A stretch of DNA of 64,000 nt from Pseudomonas farsensis (lineage in GTDB: Bacteria > Pseudomonadota > Gammaproteobacteria > Pseudomonadales > Pseudomonadaceae), in contig NZ_JABWRF020000004.1 in the NCBI RefSeq assembly GCF_014268805.2, positions 124,001 to 188,000 on the forward strand, given 5' to 3'. A program made the translations under genes and the position numbers. Every line of letters starts with the position of its first letter. Positions within the stretch are counted from its first letter, which is position 1. This document shows positions 7,564 through 16,338 of this stretch, piece by piece. Below the pieces are notes generated by a model that worked only from the letters and a program-made list of their open reading frames with translations, was not told the DNA's origin and ran no database searches.

Positions 7564-8973
7564 ATGGACGCAACATCCACATCCACCACCGCGAAAGGCG
7601 AGCACGAGAGCAAACTCAGTGCCTCGCTCAAATCGCGCCACCTGACGATGATGTCGATCGCCGGTGTTATCGGCGGCGCACTGTTCGTCGGCTCCGGCAG
7701 CGTCATCCACAGCGCAGGCCCAGCAGCCGTGCTGGCTTACCTCGCTGGCGGCATCCTGGTGGTGCTGATCATGCGCATGCTGGGCGAGATGGCGACCTCT
7801 TCGCCGGACACCGGTTCGTTCTCCACCTACGCTGACCGCGCCATTGGCCGCTGGGCCGGTTTCACCATCGGCTGGTTGTACTGGTGGTACTGGGTGATCC
7901 TGATGGCCTGGGAAGCCTACGTGGCGGGCAAGATCCTGCACGGCTTCTTCCCCGACGTCAGCGTCAACGTGTTCGTGCTGGCCACGACGCTGCTGCTGAT
8001 CACTGTCAACTTCTTCAACGTCAAGCACTACGGCGAGTTCGAGTTCTGGTTCGCCTTGATCAAAGTGGTGGCGATTGTCTGCTTCCTGGTGGTGTGCACC
8101 GCTGCAGTGATGAACGTCTGGCAGTTCGGCGAGGTGCGCGGCATCACGCACTTGACGGCTGAAGGCTTCATGCCCAACGGCATCTCCACGGTAATCGGTG
8201 CGTTGCTTGGGGTGATGTTCGCCTTCCTGGGGGCTGAAATCGTCACCATCGCGGCGTCCGAAGCCAAGGACCCGGCTGCACAGATCGTCAAGGCTACCAA
8301 CTCGGTAGTGTGGCGCGTGTGCCTGTTCTACGTGGGTTCGATCTTCCTGATCGTCTGCCTGGTGCCTTGGAACGACCCGCACCTGGGCGTCTCGGGCTAT
8401 GGCGCCTACCGTCGGACGCTGGAGCTGCTGGGTGTGCCGTATGCCGAGCTGCTGATGAACTTCGTGGTACTGACCTCGGTGAGCAGTTGCTTGATCTCCG
8501 GGCACTACACCGCTTCGCGCATGCTGTTCTCGCTGTCCCAGCGTGGCGATGCGCCATCGTTGTTCAAGATCACCCGTGCAGGCACCGGGGTGCCGGTTTA
8601 CGCGATTCTGGGTTCTTGTGCGGTCGCTGTGGTGTGTGCGCTGATCAACTTCAGCGAGACACTGCGCCCTAAAGACGTGCTCGATACGCTGATGAACACC
8701 ACGGGCATGATTGCGCTGCTGGTGTACTTGGTGATCGCCTGCTCGCAACTGCGCATGCGCCGCAAGCTGATTGCAGAAGGCAAGCAGGTGCAGCTGAAGA
8801 TGTGGCTGTTCCCCTGGCTGACCTACCTGGTAATCGCGTTTATCGTCGCTGCCCTGGTGACCATGGCGTTTATGCCTGACTACCAGATTCTGGTGATCTC
8901 GACTGGCATTGCTGCGTGTGTGGTGGTGGCGATGGGTGTGGTGCACCAGATCCGTAGCGCCAAGCGTCTTTAA
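7564..8973 (+). CDS. APC-family amino acid permease, GABA permease (GabP)-like
   Basis: 469 residues with about 12 membrane segments, an inner-membrane amino acid:proton symporter. The start of helix 1 has the APC signature MMSIAGVIGGALFVGSG. Further family marks are GEMATSSPDTGSFSTYADRA, the WLYWWYW stretch, KHYGEFEFWFALIK and AAEIVTIAA-like GAEIVTIAASEAKDP. These resemble GabP-type carriers, but the substrate is not certain. The ATG at 7564 has only a weak ribosome site. It is divergent from a MocR/GabR-type regulator and ends in a strong terminator, so it is probably monocistronic and effector-controlled. Confidence 0.85.
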   Translation: MDATSTSTTAKGEHESKLSASLKSRHLTMMSIAGVIGGALFVGSGSVIHSAGPAAVLAYLAGGILVVLIMRMLGEMATSSPDTGSFSTYADRAIGRWAGFTIGWLYWWYWVILMAWEAYVAGKILHGFFPDVSVNVFVLATTLLLITVNFFNVKHYGEFEFWFALIKVVAIVCFLVVCTAAVMNVWQFGEVRGITHLTAEGFMPNGISTVIGALLGVMFAFLGAEIVTIAASEAKDPAAQIVKATNSVVWRVCLFYVGSIFLIVCLVPWNDPHLGVSGYGAYRRTLELLGVPYAELLMNFVVLTSVSSCLISGHYTASRMLFSLSQRGDAPSLFKITRAGTGVPVYAILGSCAVAVVCALINFSETLRPKDVLDTLMNTTGMIALLVYLVIACSQLRMRRKLIAEGKQVQLKMWLFPWLTYLVIAFIVAALVTMAFMPDYQILVISTGIAACVVVAMGVVHQIRSAKRL

Positions 8974-8992
8974 GCGTTAGCGTGACCTAAAG

Positions 8993-9025
8993 CGGTCGGG
9001 CCCTTGGCGGGGCCCGGCCGTTTTT
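8993..9025 (+). terminator. Rho-independent terminator of the permease gene
   Basis: An 11-bp G+C-rich stem (8993-9003 with 9010-9020, one G-T pair) with a 6-base loop, followed directly by TTTTT. It starts 20 bp after the permease stop. Confidence 0.9.
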
Positions 9026-9097
9026 GCGTTCAAGGTTGGATGTCTATCACATCCAGCACCGTGGGCTTGCGGTTCGGGCAACTCGACTCGGCCTGCC

Positions 9098-9456
9098 GGC
9101 CCCATCGCAGGCTGTCGCCAGCTCCCACACGGACCGCGCAAAGTCGCGACATTGCGGGCTTGCCCAGATGACTGTGGGAGATTCTATGGTTTTGTACAAG
9201 CCTGTTCCCGCCAGACATATTTCCTCTGGTGGCGAGCGGGCTTGCCCCGCGTTGGGCTGCGTAGCAGCCCCTTGGGTTTTCAGGGCTGCTGCGCAGCCCA
9301 ACGCGGGACAAGCCCGCTCGCCACAACGCTCTATCATTTCCCACAGGATTGGCTCCAACCAGCAATATTGCGGTTGAACATGGCCTCTGTGGGAGCTGGC
9401 GGCAGCCTGCGATGAGGCCACCACAAGCTTGCACAAAACCACAGAATCTCCCACAG
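9098..9456. repeat. Cluster of interleaved REP/BIME elements
   Basis: This fills most of the 496-bp gap between the permease and the chemoreceptor. Three inverted pairs are visible: 9098-9129 with 9388-9419 (30 of 32 match), 9172-9201 with 9427-9456 (28 of 30), and a central palindrome 9229-9324 around TTGGGTTTTC. Units read TGTGGGAGCTGGCGGCAGCC and GGCGAGCGGGCTTG, typical of P. putida-group REPs. The first two pairs interleave instead of nesting. No coding capacity is credible here. Confidence 0.88.
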
Positions 9457-9469
9457 CATTGTCACAGGC

Positions 9470-11410
9470 TTATGATTTGAAGCGCCCGACCAGCCCGTTC
9501 AGCTCATCCGACAGCTGTGCCAGGCGCCCGGAGTCGGACTGCGCCGAGCTGGCAAGGCCTTCAACCAGGCGCGCTTCGTCGTAGATCTGCTGGATGTGGC
9601 GGTTGATCTCTTCAGCCACGCTGTGCTGCTCCTCGGCGGCGGCAGAAATCTGCAGGTTCTGGTCGCGAATCTCGTTCACCGACAGCTGAATGCCTTCGAA
9701 GCTGTCGCGCGCGCTTTCGATGGACGAGACGCTGGCGCGTGACAGGTCCAGGCAGCTGTCCATCTTTTGTGAAACCTCCTGGGTTTTGCTACCCAGGGTG
9801 TTGAGCAATTGGTCGATCTCGCCGGTGGAGTCGGAGGTGCGCTTGGCCAGCGCGCGGACTTCGTCTGCCACTACCGCAAACCCGCGGCCCTGGTCGCCTG
9901 CGCGAGCGGCTTCAATGGCGGCGTTGAGCGCCAGCAGGTTGGTCTGCTCGGCGATGGCGCGGATGGTGCCCAGAATCTGGTTGATGCTGCGGCTGCCTTC
10001 TTCCAGCTCGACCATGGCCTGGGAGGATTCGCTCAGGCGCAGGCCGAGGCGGTTGACGTTGTCGGTGGTGGCGACGATCTGCTGCTTGCCTTCGGCCACA
10101 CGGCGGTGGCCATTTTCAGCGGCATCGGCGGCGCTGCTGCAAGAGCGCGCGACTTCGTTGGCAGTGGCGACCATCTCGTTGAAGGCCGTGGACACAAGCT
10201 CCACCGCCTCGCGTTGACGGCCGGCTGCTTCGTTCATGTCGCCGGCCATGGCGCTGTTGGCCTGCGAGGCTTCGTGCAGGTTGGTGGAGGCCGCACCAAT
10301 ACGCTGGATCAACTGGCGGATGGCGGCGAGGAACTTGTTGAACCAGCCGGCAAGCTCGGCGGTTTCATCACGGCCTTGCACCTGCAGGTCGCGGCGCAGG
10401 TCGCCTTCGCCTTCGGCGATCGATTGCAGGCCGACACTGACCTGGTTGATCGGCTTGACGATAACCCGCGAGAACGCGGCAGCCAGCAGGGCGAAGACCA
10501 ACGCCAGCACAATCACGATCAGGACGATGGTGTAGGTCATGCTGGTGGCGGCAGCCATCACTTCGTTGTATTCGATCAGCCCGACAAAACGCCAGCCCAG
10601 GCCCGGCGAGGTCCACACGTTGGCCATGTAGCGGACGCCGTCGATCTCGACGTCGGTCGAGCCCTGGGTGGTGGCGGCCAGTTGCGCGTAGGGTGCGCCG
10701 AGGTCCTTGAGCTGCTTGAAGCTGTGCCCGGCGTCGCGCGGGTCGACCAGTACGGTGCCGTCTTCGATCAGCATTACATAGCCGCTTTCGCCCAGCTTGA
10801 TGCTCTTGATCAGTTCGGTGAGGTTTTTCAGCGAGACGCTGACCACGAACACGCCGCGTGGCTTGCCGGCCGGGTCCAGCAGTGCGCGGGCGGTGCCCAC
10901 CAGCGCTACGTCGTCTTTGTCGTAGTAGTACGCAGCGGTGCGCACGGTCTTGTCCGGGGTGGCCATGGCTGCCTTGTACCAAGGGCGGGCGCGCGGGTCG
11001 TATTTGGCCAACTGCGGGTCATCGGGCCATTTGGCGTAGGTGCCGTCTTCCAGGCCGATGGAAAGAATGGCCGCAGCGGGGTGGGTGGTGCCGTAGCGGG
11101 CAAAGGCGTCGATGACCTGTTGCGCGGCTGCTGGCATCGGCAGTTTGGCTGCGTCTGGGCCGGTGTAGTCTTTAAGTGTACTGACCGAATTGTATACAGG
11201 ATCCTTGGCCATTTGATCGACGTTTTGCAGCGTGCCGTCGAAGAACTGCCGCATGTTGCCGTCGATCTGGCGGATTTCACGGGTACTGCCATCGACGAAC
11301 TGGTCGACCGCGTCGCTGCGGATACTCACTACCGAAATACCGCCAACCAATGCGACCGGGATAAACGCCACGAGCACGAAGGCCAGCACTAATTTATTTT
11401 TTATTTTCAT
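9470..11410 (-). CDS. Methyl-accepting chemotaxis protein with dCache sensor domain
   Basis: 646 residues from the ATG at 11410. TM1 is at about 8-28, a periplasmic dCache_1 domain at about 30-275, TM2 near 285-310, then HAMP and a cytoplasmic signalling domain with the hairpin tip IAEQTNLLALNAAIEAARAG. The sensor has the ligand-site pattern Y-x4-R-x-W-Y (Tyr137, Arg142, Trp144, Tyr145) known from amino-acid and amine receptors. The membrane-distal Asp usually seen as GGDxSLD is replaced by VVSVSL, so the ligand class may differ. It transmits ligand binding to CheA/CheW. It stands alone after a REP cluster. Confidence 0.92.
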   Translation of the reverse strand: MKIKNKLVLAFVLVAFIPVALVGGISVVSIRSDAVDQFVDGSTREIRQIDGNMRQFFDGTLQNVDQMAKDPVYNSVSTLKDYTGPDAAKLPMPAAAQQVIDAFARYGTTHPAAAILSIGLEDGTYAKWPDDPQLAKYDPRARPWYKAAMATPDKTVRTAAYYYDKDDVALVGTARALLDPAGKPRGVFVVSVSLKNLTELIKSIKLGESGYVMLIEDGTVLVDPRDAGHSFKQLKDLGAPYAQLAATTQGSTDVEIDGVRYMANVWTSPGLGWRFVGLIEYNEVMAAATSMTYTIVLIVIVLALVFALLAAAFSRVIVKPINQVSVGLQSIAEGEGDLRRDLQVQGRDETAELAGWFNKFLAAIRQLIQRIGAASTNLHEASQANSAMAGDMNEAAGRQREAVELVSTAFNEMVATANEVARSCSSAADAAENGHRRVAEGKQQIVATTDNVNRLGLRLSESSQAMVELEEGSRSINQILGTIRAIAEQTNLLALNAAIEAARAGDQGRGFAVVADEVRALAKRTSDSTGEIDQLLNTLGSKTQEVSQKMDSCLDLSRASVSSIESARDSFEGIQLSVNEIRDQNLQISAAAEEQHSVAEEINRHIQQIYDEARLVEGLASSAQSDSGRLAQLSDELNGLVGRFKS

Positions 11411-11572
11411 TGCGACACCCATCCGTGAAAGTGAAGGAACGCATGGCCGTTTCGGTGGAGGGGTGGCCACTTGCTATGCCTACTGTTTCGGCGGGTTGAA
11501 TATAAACCTTTAGGAGAAAATTCGTGTACAGGAATTAACAGGATTGTCTTGAATTTGCTGTAGAAGCCAGAA

Positions 11573-11589
11573 GGGCCGCAACGCGGCCC
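11573..11589 (-). terminator. Short G+C-rich hairpin after the aminotransferase gene
   Basis: GGGCCGC and GCGGCCC with an AAC loop, 28 bp beyond the aminotransferase stop and before the chemoreceptor promoter region. On the minus strand it is followed by a pyrimidine-rich, not pure-T, stretch. Confidence 0.5.
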
Positions 11590-11617
11590 CTGTTTCAGTG
11601 GGTTTCAGTGATGGCCG

Positions 11618-12706
11618 TCAGCCGGCCGTAACTTTGGCAAACGCCTCGCGAAAACGCCGCATGTCGGCCTCATCACCCACGCTTACGCGCATCCAGTTTG
11701 GCCAGCTTGGCCACACCCTGCCCACGAGTACCTGCTCCTGGGCCAGGCGCTCTACCACCGGCTGTGCAGGGCCGCGCAGGTCAATCATGAAGCAGTTGGT
11801 CTGCGATGCCGTGCAGCGCCAGCCGCGCTCACCGAGCCAGGCAATGGTGTGGTCGCGCAGGCGGGCGTTGTCACGCTTGCGCTGCGGCGCAACCTGCGGG
11901 TCTTGCAGGCTGGCCAGTCCTGCCAGCAGGGTAGCGGCGGGGGCCACGTTATCGCCGTCGTACACCTCAAGTTTTTGCAGCAGCGGCGCCTGCCCGATGG
12001 CCAGGCCCAGGCGTGCGCCGGCCATGCCGTAGAGTTTGGAGAAGGTTTGCAGCACCAGCAGCTCGGGGTGCTCCTTGACCAGATCGACACAGCTTTGCGC
12101 GTCGCTGAAATGAATGTAGGCCTCATCGACCACCACCACGCTGCCTGCGGGCTTGTGCGAGAGCAGGCGTTCAATGTCGCGGCGCGGGGTGAGGGTGCCG
12201 GTGGGGTTGTTGGGGTTGCACAGGTAGATCATGCCGGGGTTGCTGTCGGCACCCAGCATGGCGTCGACGTCATGGGCGTGCTGCGGGTTCAGTGCGACGG
12301 CGCGCACTGCTGTGCCCCGGGCGTGTGCGGCGTCGCTCGGCGCTTCGTAGGAGGGTTCTGCCAGCACCAGGCTGCGCGGGCCGGTAAAGGCCATCACTGC
12401 ATGCTGCAGCGCAAGTTTCGAGCCGCAGAATACCTGCACCTGGTCGGCTTGCAGGCCTTGCTGCTCGGCAAACAGGTCGATCAGCCGGTACTGCGCCTTG
12501 TACGGGTAGCGCCCGCTCTGCGCGATGCCGTCCTGCATTGCCTTGCGCGCGGCGGGGCATGGGCCCCAGGGGCTTTCGTTGAAATTGATTTGCACAGGGC
12601 CTGCATTGCGGGCCGCAGGCGGGGCCTCGCCGGCCCAGCTCAGTTGGCCGAGAAACGGCAGGGCTATGCCCAGGCCAACCAGCGAGCGACGTGAGAGATC
12701 GGTCAT
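11618..12706 (-). CDS. Tat-exported PLP-dependent aminotransferase, HisC-like
   Basis: 362 residues, class I/II aminotransferase of the histidinol-phosphate aminotransferase type. PLP-site features are NPNNPTG (164-170), VVDEAYIHF (Asp194, Tyr197) and the Schiff-base lysine Lys224 in TFSKLYGMAGARLG. The N-terminus MTDLSRRSLVGLGIALP is a twin-arginine signal with a hydrophobic core and a likely cleavage near SWAGEA, so the enzyme is predicted to fold with PLP in the cytoplasm and act in the periplasm. Substrate unknown; HisC homology need not mean histidine synthesis. It is single, flanked by a chemoreceptor and a secreted hypothetical protein. The start is set by the signal peptide. Confidence 0.85.
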   Translation of the reverse strand: MTDLSRRSLVGLGIALPFLGQLSWAGEAPPAARNAGPVQINFNESPWGPCPAARKAMQDGIAQSGRYPYKAQYRLIDLFAEQQGLQADQVQVFCGSKLALQHAVMAFTGPRSLVLAEPSYEAPSDAAHARGTAVRAVALNPQHAHDVDAMLGADSNPGMIYLCNPNNPTGTLTPRRDIERLLSHKPAGSVVVVDEAYIHFSDAQSCVDLVKEHPELLVLQTFSKLYGMAGARLGLAIGQAPLLQKLEVYDGDNVAPAATLLAGLASLQDPQVAPQRKRDNARLRDHTIAWLGERGWRCTASQTNCFMIDLRGPAQPVVERLAQEQVLVGRVWPSWPNWMRVSVGDEADMRRFREAFAKVTAG

Positions 12707-12889
12707 GCTGCAACTTCCTTGTTGTCGTTGGATTAAACAAGGAACGAGGCAGCGGCAAGCTGATTAAGGGTGGCAAAAAGCCGTTGCGTTGAGCGGCATG
12801 CAGTGAAGGGTTGAACTGTACGGCGTATCTGCAATCATTATCCGGCCCCCGGAGCGGGGTTTTTCCATTGATCGAACAGGAATCGCAGC

Positions 12890-13333
12890 ATGATGCTTGC
12901 AGCAAAACGCAACTGGATGGCCCTGGCGCTGGGCCTTTTCATCAGCAGCCCATTGTTTGCAGCCGAGGCCGCACGGCCGGCGGTGGCGGACAAGGTAGAC
13001 GCTTTCGAAGGTGAACGTGGAGTGCAGGTCTGGACGATGCGCGTCGGTGAGCGCTCGGCCAACGAGGCGCTGGTACAGATTGCTGGCGCCGATCACGATT
13101 GGGACAAGCGTATCCAGAAAATGCAGGTGGAGAAGACCGGCCGTGACGTGCGCTATGCCACCCAGGTGGACGGCAAGAAGTATGTCGTGCTGATCGTGCG
13201 TGGCAACTCGGGTGAACTCTATCTGCCAGGCCAGGACGGGGAAACCCCGCTGTACTACAGCGCGGGTCTGGCCCGCCAGAGCAACCCCGAGCACTTCCTG
13301 ACCGATTACCTCGAGCAACAGTCCGCCAAGTAA
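12890..13333 (+). CDS. Secreted hypothetical protein
   Basis: 147 residues (145-146 if the second ATG is used). It has a signal peptide: a short basic start, LALGLFISSPLFAA, and cleavage near AEA, so it is probably periplasmic. The mature part has alternating beta-like segments (VQVWTMRVG, NEALVQIAG, YVVLIVRG) and ends FLTDYLEQQ. I do not recognise the family. AGGA lies 9 bases before the first ATG. It is divergent from the exported aminotransferase, and a large REP palindrome follows 47 bp after the stop. Confidence 0.75.
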   Translation: MMLAAKRNWMALALGLFISSPLFAAEAARPAVADKVDAFEGERGVQVWTMRVGERSANEALVQIAGADHDWDKRIQKMQVEKTGRDVRYATQVDGKKYVVLIVRGNSGELYLPGQDGETPLYYSAGLARQSNPEHFLTDYLEQQSAK

Positions 13334-13380
13334 TCGGGCAGGACTATGGCCGTACACGAATGTGGCGGCTGGCGCGGTCG

Positions 13381-13499
13381 GTGCAGGAGCGGCCTTGTGT
13401 CGCGAAAGGGCTGCGCAGCAGCCCCGGCATTTTTTGCATTAAATCCGAGATATTGGGGCTGCTGCGCAGCCCTTTCGCGACACAAGGCCGCTCCTGCAC
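13381..13499. repeat. Perfect 45-bp inverted REP pair (BIME)
   Basis: Positions 13381-13425 are exactly complementary to 13455-13499, separated by a 29-base A+T-rich spacer. The arms read GTGCAGGAGCGGCCTTGTGT and onward, a REP type also seen at 20977-21086. Lying between convergent genes, it can act as a bidirectional terminator or mRNA stabiliser. Confidence 0.92.
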
Positions 13500-13524
13500 T
13501 GCCGTGGAACCGGTAAGGGTTGGC

Positions 13525-14310
13525 TCAGAACGCCAGCTTGTACCCGATCAGCAGCAGCATCGCTGCCAGGCAAGGCCGCAGCACGCGGTCGGAGATGCGC
13601 CCGGTCAGGTGGCTACCCAGGTAGATCCCCGGCAACGACCCCAGCAGCAGGTAACCCAGCAGCGACCAGTCCATGTTGCCCATGCCGGCGTGGCCCAGGC
13701 CTGCGACCAGCGTCAGCGGTACCGCGTGGGCGATTTCGGTGCCCACCAGGCGGCGGGTGACCAGGAAGGGGTACAGCAAGAACAACGCGACGGTGCCCAG
13801 GGCGCCAGCGCCGATCGAGGTCAGGGTAACCATCACCCCCAGCACAACGCCTGTCACCACGGTGAGGGTGTTCAGGGTGCGGTCGCTGAGGTGGTAGTGG
13901 TCGCCGGCATGGCGGCTGGCGAAAGCTTGCAGGCGCGATTTGAACAGGATCGCCAGCGCAGTCAGGATCAGCACTACGGCCAGGCCTTGCTTGATGATTG
14001 CGTTCAGCGCCGAGGTATCGGTGTGCAGGGTGCTGAGAAACCACAGGGTCAGCGCCGCAGCCGGCACACTGCCGAGGGTCAGCCAGCCGGTGATCTTCCA
14101 ATCGATGTTCTTGTTGCGCCCATGCACCCAGACGCCGCTGGCTTTGGTGATGGCTGCGTAGAGCAGGTCGGTGCCCACGGCAGTGGCGGGGCTGATGCCG
14201 AACCACAGCAGGATAGGGGTCATCAGCGAACCGCCGCCAACGCCGGTCATGCCGACGATGAAACCCACAACCAGCCCTGCAATGGTGAAACCGAAAGAAC
14301 CTACATCCAT
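13525..14310 (-). CDS. TauE/SafE-family membrane transporter (sulfite/organosulfonate exporter-like)
   Basis: 261 residues with about eight membrane segments. The family's duplicated motif is visible as VGFIVGMTGVGGGSLMTPIL in the N-terminal half and LTSIGAGALGTVAL in the second half. Members export or import sulfite, sulfoacetate or other anions. The substrate here is unknown. A cytoplasmic loop with HAGDHYHLSD separates the halves. Its 5' flank (14311-14413) is A+T-rich and probably holds the promoter. It appears monocistronic. Confidence 0.85.
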   Translation of the reverse strand: MDVGSFGFTIAGLVVGFIVGMTGVGGGSLMTPILLWFGISPATAVGTDLLYAAITKASGVWVHGRNKNIDWKITGWLTLGSVPAAALTLWFLSTLHTDTSALNAIIKQGLAVVLILTALAILFKSRLQAFASRHAGDHYHLSDRTLNTLTVVTGVVLGVMVTLTSIGAGALGTVALFLLYPFLVTRRLVGTEIAHAVPLTLVAGLGHAGMGNMDWSLLGYLLLGSLPGIYLGSHLTGRISDRVLRPCLAAMLLLIGYKLAF

Positions 14311-14413
14311 ACGCTACTCGACTGCCCAGCTTTGCCCGTTATCGGATGCAAGCAGCATATAGATTTTTTTATAGCCAAATAGACTTGTTCGTTATTAGGT
14401 TATAACCGGTCAT

Positions 14414-14446
14414 GTCGGCATCGCGGGGCTGGCCCGCGATGCCGAC
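14414..14446 (-). terminator. 14-bp hairpin after the second chemoreceptor gene
   Basis: A perfect 14-bp stem (14414-14427 with 14433-14446) with a 5-base loop, starting 5 bp after the chemoreceptor stop on the minus strand. No T-tract follows. Confidence 0.6.
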
Positions 14447-14451
14447 CACGG

Positions 14452-16338
14452 TCAGATGCGGAAACTGCCGACCAGTTGTTTCAGGCGCCCGGCCTGCTGG
14501 CTCAGCGCATCGCAGTGGCGCAGCGTTTCGTTGAGGTTTTCCACCCCTTGCTGGTTGAGGGCATTGATCTGGGTGATGTCCAGGTTCAGGCTCTCGACCA
14601 CGGCGGTCTGCTCTTCGGTGGCGGTGGCCACCGACTGGTTCATGCCGTCGATCTCGCCGATGCGCTGGGTAACGCTGGCCAGGCGTTCGCCGGCCTGGTT
14701 GGCAACCTGCACGGTTTGCTCGCTGGACACCTGGCTGGTGTTCATGGTGTGCACCGCCTCGCGCGAGCCCACTTGCAGGCTGGTGATCATGCGGTGAATC
14801 TCTTCAGCCGATTCCTGGGTGCGGTGGGCCAGGTTACGTACTTCATCGGCTACCACGGCGAACCCGCGGCCCGCTTCACCCGCGCGCGCGGCTTCAATGG
14901 CGGCGTTGAGCGCCAGCAAGTTGGTCTGCTGGGAAATACCCTTGATCACGTCGAGAATCTTGCCGATCTCGTCGGTGCTGGCATTGAGCGTTTCGATCTG
15001 TTGGCACGACTCGCTGATGCGCTGCGACAGGGCGGTCATGGAACTGATGGCCTGCTCGACCACGGTGCGGCCATCGTGGGCCTGGTCGCTGGCGCCGCTG
15101 GCGTGCTGCGAGGCATCGGCGGCGTTGCGGGCGATTTCCTGGGTAGCGGCGCCCAGTTCGTTGATCGCCGCGGCCACGCTGTTGGTGCGCATGCTCTGCT
15201 CTTCGGAGCCGGTAAGCGAGGCGTTGGATGCGCCTACGACTTTCTCGGAAAGGTCGTGCACCAGGCGGGTAGCCGAAGACACTTCGCTGATCGAGGCGTG
15301 AATACGCTCGACGAAGCGGTTGAATGAGCTGGCCAGTTCCCCGAATTCGTCGTTGTTCTGCACGGTCAGGCGGCGGGTCAGGTCGCCTTCACCTTCGGCG
15401 ATGTCGCGCATGGCGCGGCCCATGGTGGTCAGAGGGCGCATCAGCACAGGGATCAGCAGGCCCAGCAGGCCGGCGATGGCAGCCACGGCCACGAGCATGG
15501 CAATAATGGCCGAGATACGGAACTGGCCGAGGGCTGCGTAGGCTTTGTCTTTATCGATCGACAGGCCGATGTACCACTTCGCTGAGGGCAGGCCTTTGAC
15601 CGGGGCGAACGAGAGAATGCGTTCCTGGCCGTTCAAGGTTACATCCTGCAGGCCCGGCTCGATGCGCAGGGTGGTGCCTGGGTAGATGTCCTTGAGGTTT
15701 TTCATCACGTGGTCTTTGTCAGGGCTGACGATGACCTGGCCTTCGTGGTCGACCAGAAACGCATGGCCGATGCCGCCGAAGTCTACCGCGTTGAGAATCT
15801 CCACCAAGGTGTCCAGGCTCAGGTCGCCACCGACTACCCCGAGCAGTTCGCCGCCGCTGCGGGCCTTGACCGGGATGGCGATGGTGACCACCAGGCCACC
15901 GACCGACGCCTGGTAGGGCGGGGTCAGCAGGGTCTGGTTGGCGCTGACCGCCTGGGTGTACCACGGGCGCTGACGCGGGTCGTAGCCATCAGGCATCTTG
16001 GCGTCAGGGCGCTGGGTGAACAGGCCGGTGTTCTGGCCAAAATAAGTGAACTGGAAGTTGCTGGTCAGGGATGGTTGGTCAACCAACCCTGGTACGTTGC
16101 TGCCTGCTCCCTGCTGGCCGATATTCTGCGCGAGGTTTTCTAATACCAGAATGCGCCCGCTCATCCAGTTCTGCACGCTACTGGCTGTCTGCGCGCCTGC
16201 CTGGCGTACCGATGACTCGATATTCTGGCGGATGGTGTTGCGCTGCAGGTAGTCGTTGTAAAGCGTGAACAGGGCAAATGCCAGGACGACAACGCCGCAG
16301 GCACTGAGCAATATCTTGTGGCGGAATTTCAGGTTCAT
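14452..16338 (-). CDS. Methyl-accepting chemotaxis protein with dCache domain (amino-acid receptor-like)
   Basis: 628 residues from the ATG at 16338, which has AAGG 9 bases upstream; the frame extends further but without homology. TM1 is at about 9-28 and a dCache_1 domain at about 30-280. The ligand pattern is Y-x4-R-x-W-Y (Tyr119, Arg124, Trp126, Tyr127) with a later GVVGGDLSLD supplying the distal Asp. This resembles amino-acid-sensing receptors of the PctA/McpA type. TM2, HAMP and the conserved tip QQTNLLALNAAIEAARAG follow. The expected Y-x-D between these motifs reads YQA, so specificity is not assured. Probably monocistronic. Confidence 0.92.
   Translation of the reverse strand: MNLKFRHKILLSACGVVVLAFALFTLYNDYLQRNTIRQNIESSVRQAGAQTASSVQNWMSGRILVLENLAQNIGQQGAGSNVPGLVDQPSLTSNFQFTYFGQNTGLFTQRPDAKMPDGYDPRQRPWYTQAVSANQTLLTPPYQASVGGLVVTIAIPVKARSGGELLGVVGGDLSLDTLVEILNAVDFGGIGHAFLVDHEGQVIVSPDKDHVMKNLKDIYPGTTLRIEPGLQDVTLNGQERILSFAPVKGLPSAKWYIGLSIDKDKAYAALGQFRISAIIAMLVAVAAIAGLLGLLIPVLMRPLTTMGRAMRDIAEGEGDLTRRLTVQNNDEFGELASSFNRFVERIHASISEVSSATRLVHDLSEKVVGASNASLTGSEEQSMRTNSVAAAINELGAATQEIARNAADASQHASGASDQAHDGRTVVEQAISSMTALSQRISESCQQIETLNASTDEIGKILDVIKGISQQTNLLALNAAIEAARAGEAGRGFAVVADEVRNLAHRTQESAEEIHRMITSLQVGSREAVHTMNTSQVSSEQTVQVANQAGERLASVTQRIGEIDGMNQSVATATEEQTAVVESLNLDITQINALNQQGVENLNETLRHCDALSQQAGRLKQLVGSFRI

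Noticed and set aside
7405..8946. 513-codon minus-strand frame opposite the permease
   Set aside because: Its composition is rich in His, Gln and Arg, as expected from the antisense of a hydrophobic membrane protein gene. No domain is visible.
9809..11392. 527-codon plus-strand frame opposite the first chemoreceptor
   Set aside because: Antisense shadow of a G+C-rich gene; Gly/His/Gln-rich with no motif.
12847..12864. CCCCG-GAG-CGGGG-TTTTT before the secreted hypothetical gene, considered as a terminator
   Set aside because: The stem is only 5 bp and no plus-strand gene lies upstream. It could be an attenuator but the support is too weak to annotate.
13381..13499. Perfect inverted repeat considered as insertion-sequence ends or a CRISPR-like repeat
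   Set aside because: No transposase, no spacers and no target duplication. The arms match the REP family at 20977.
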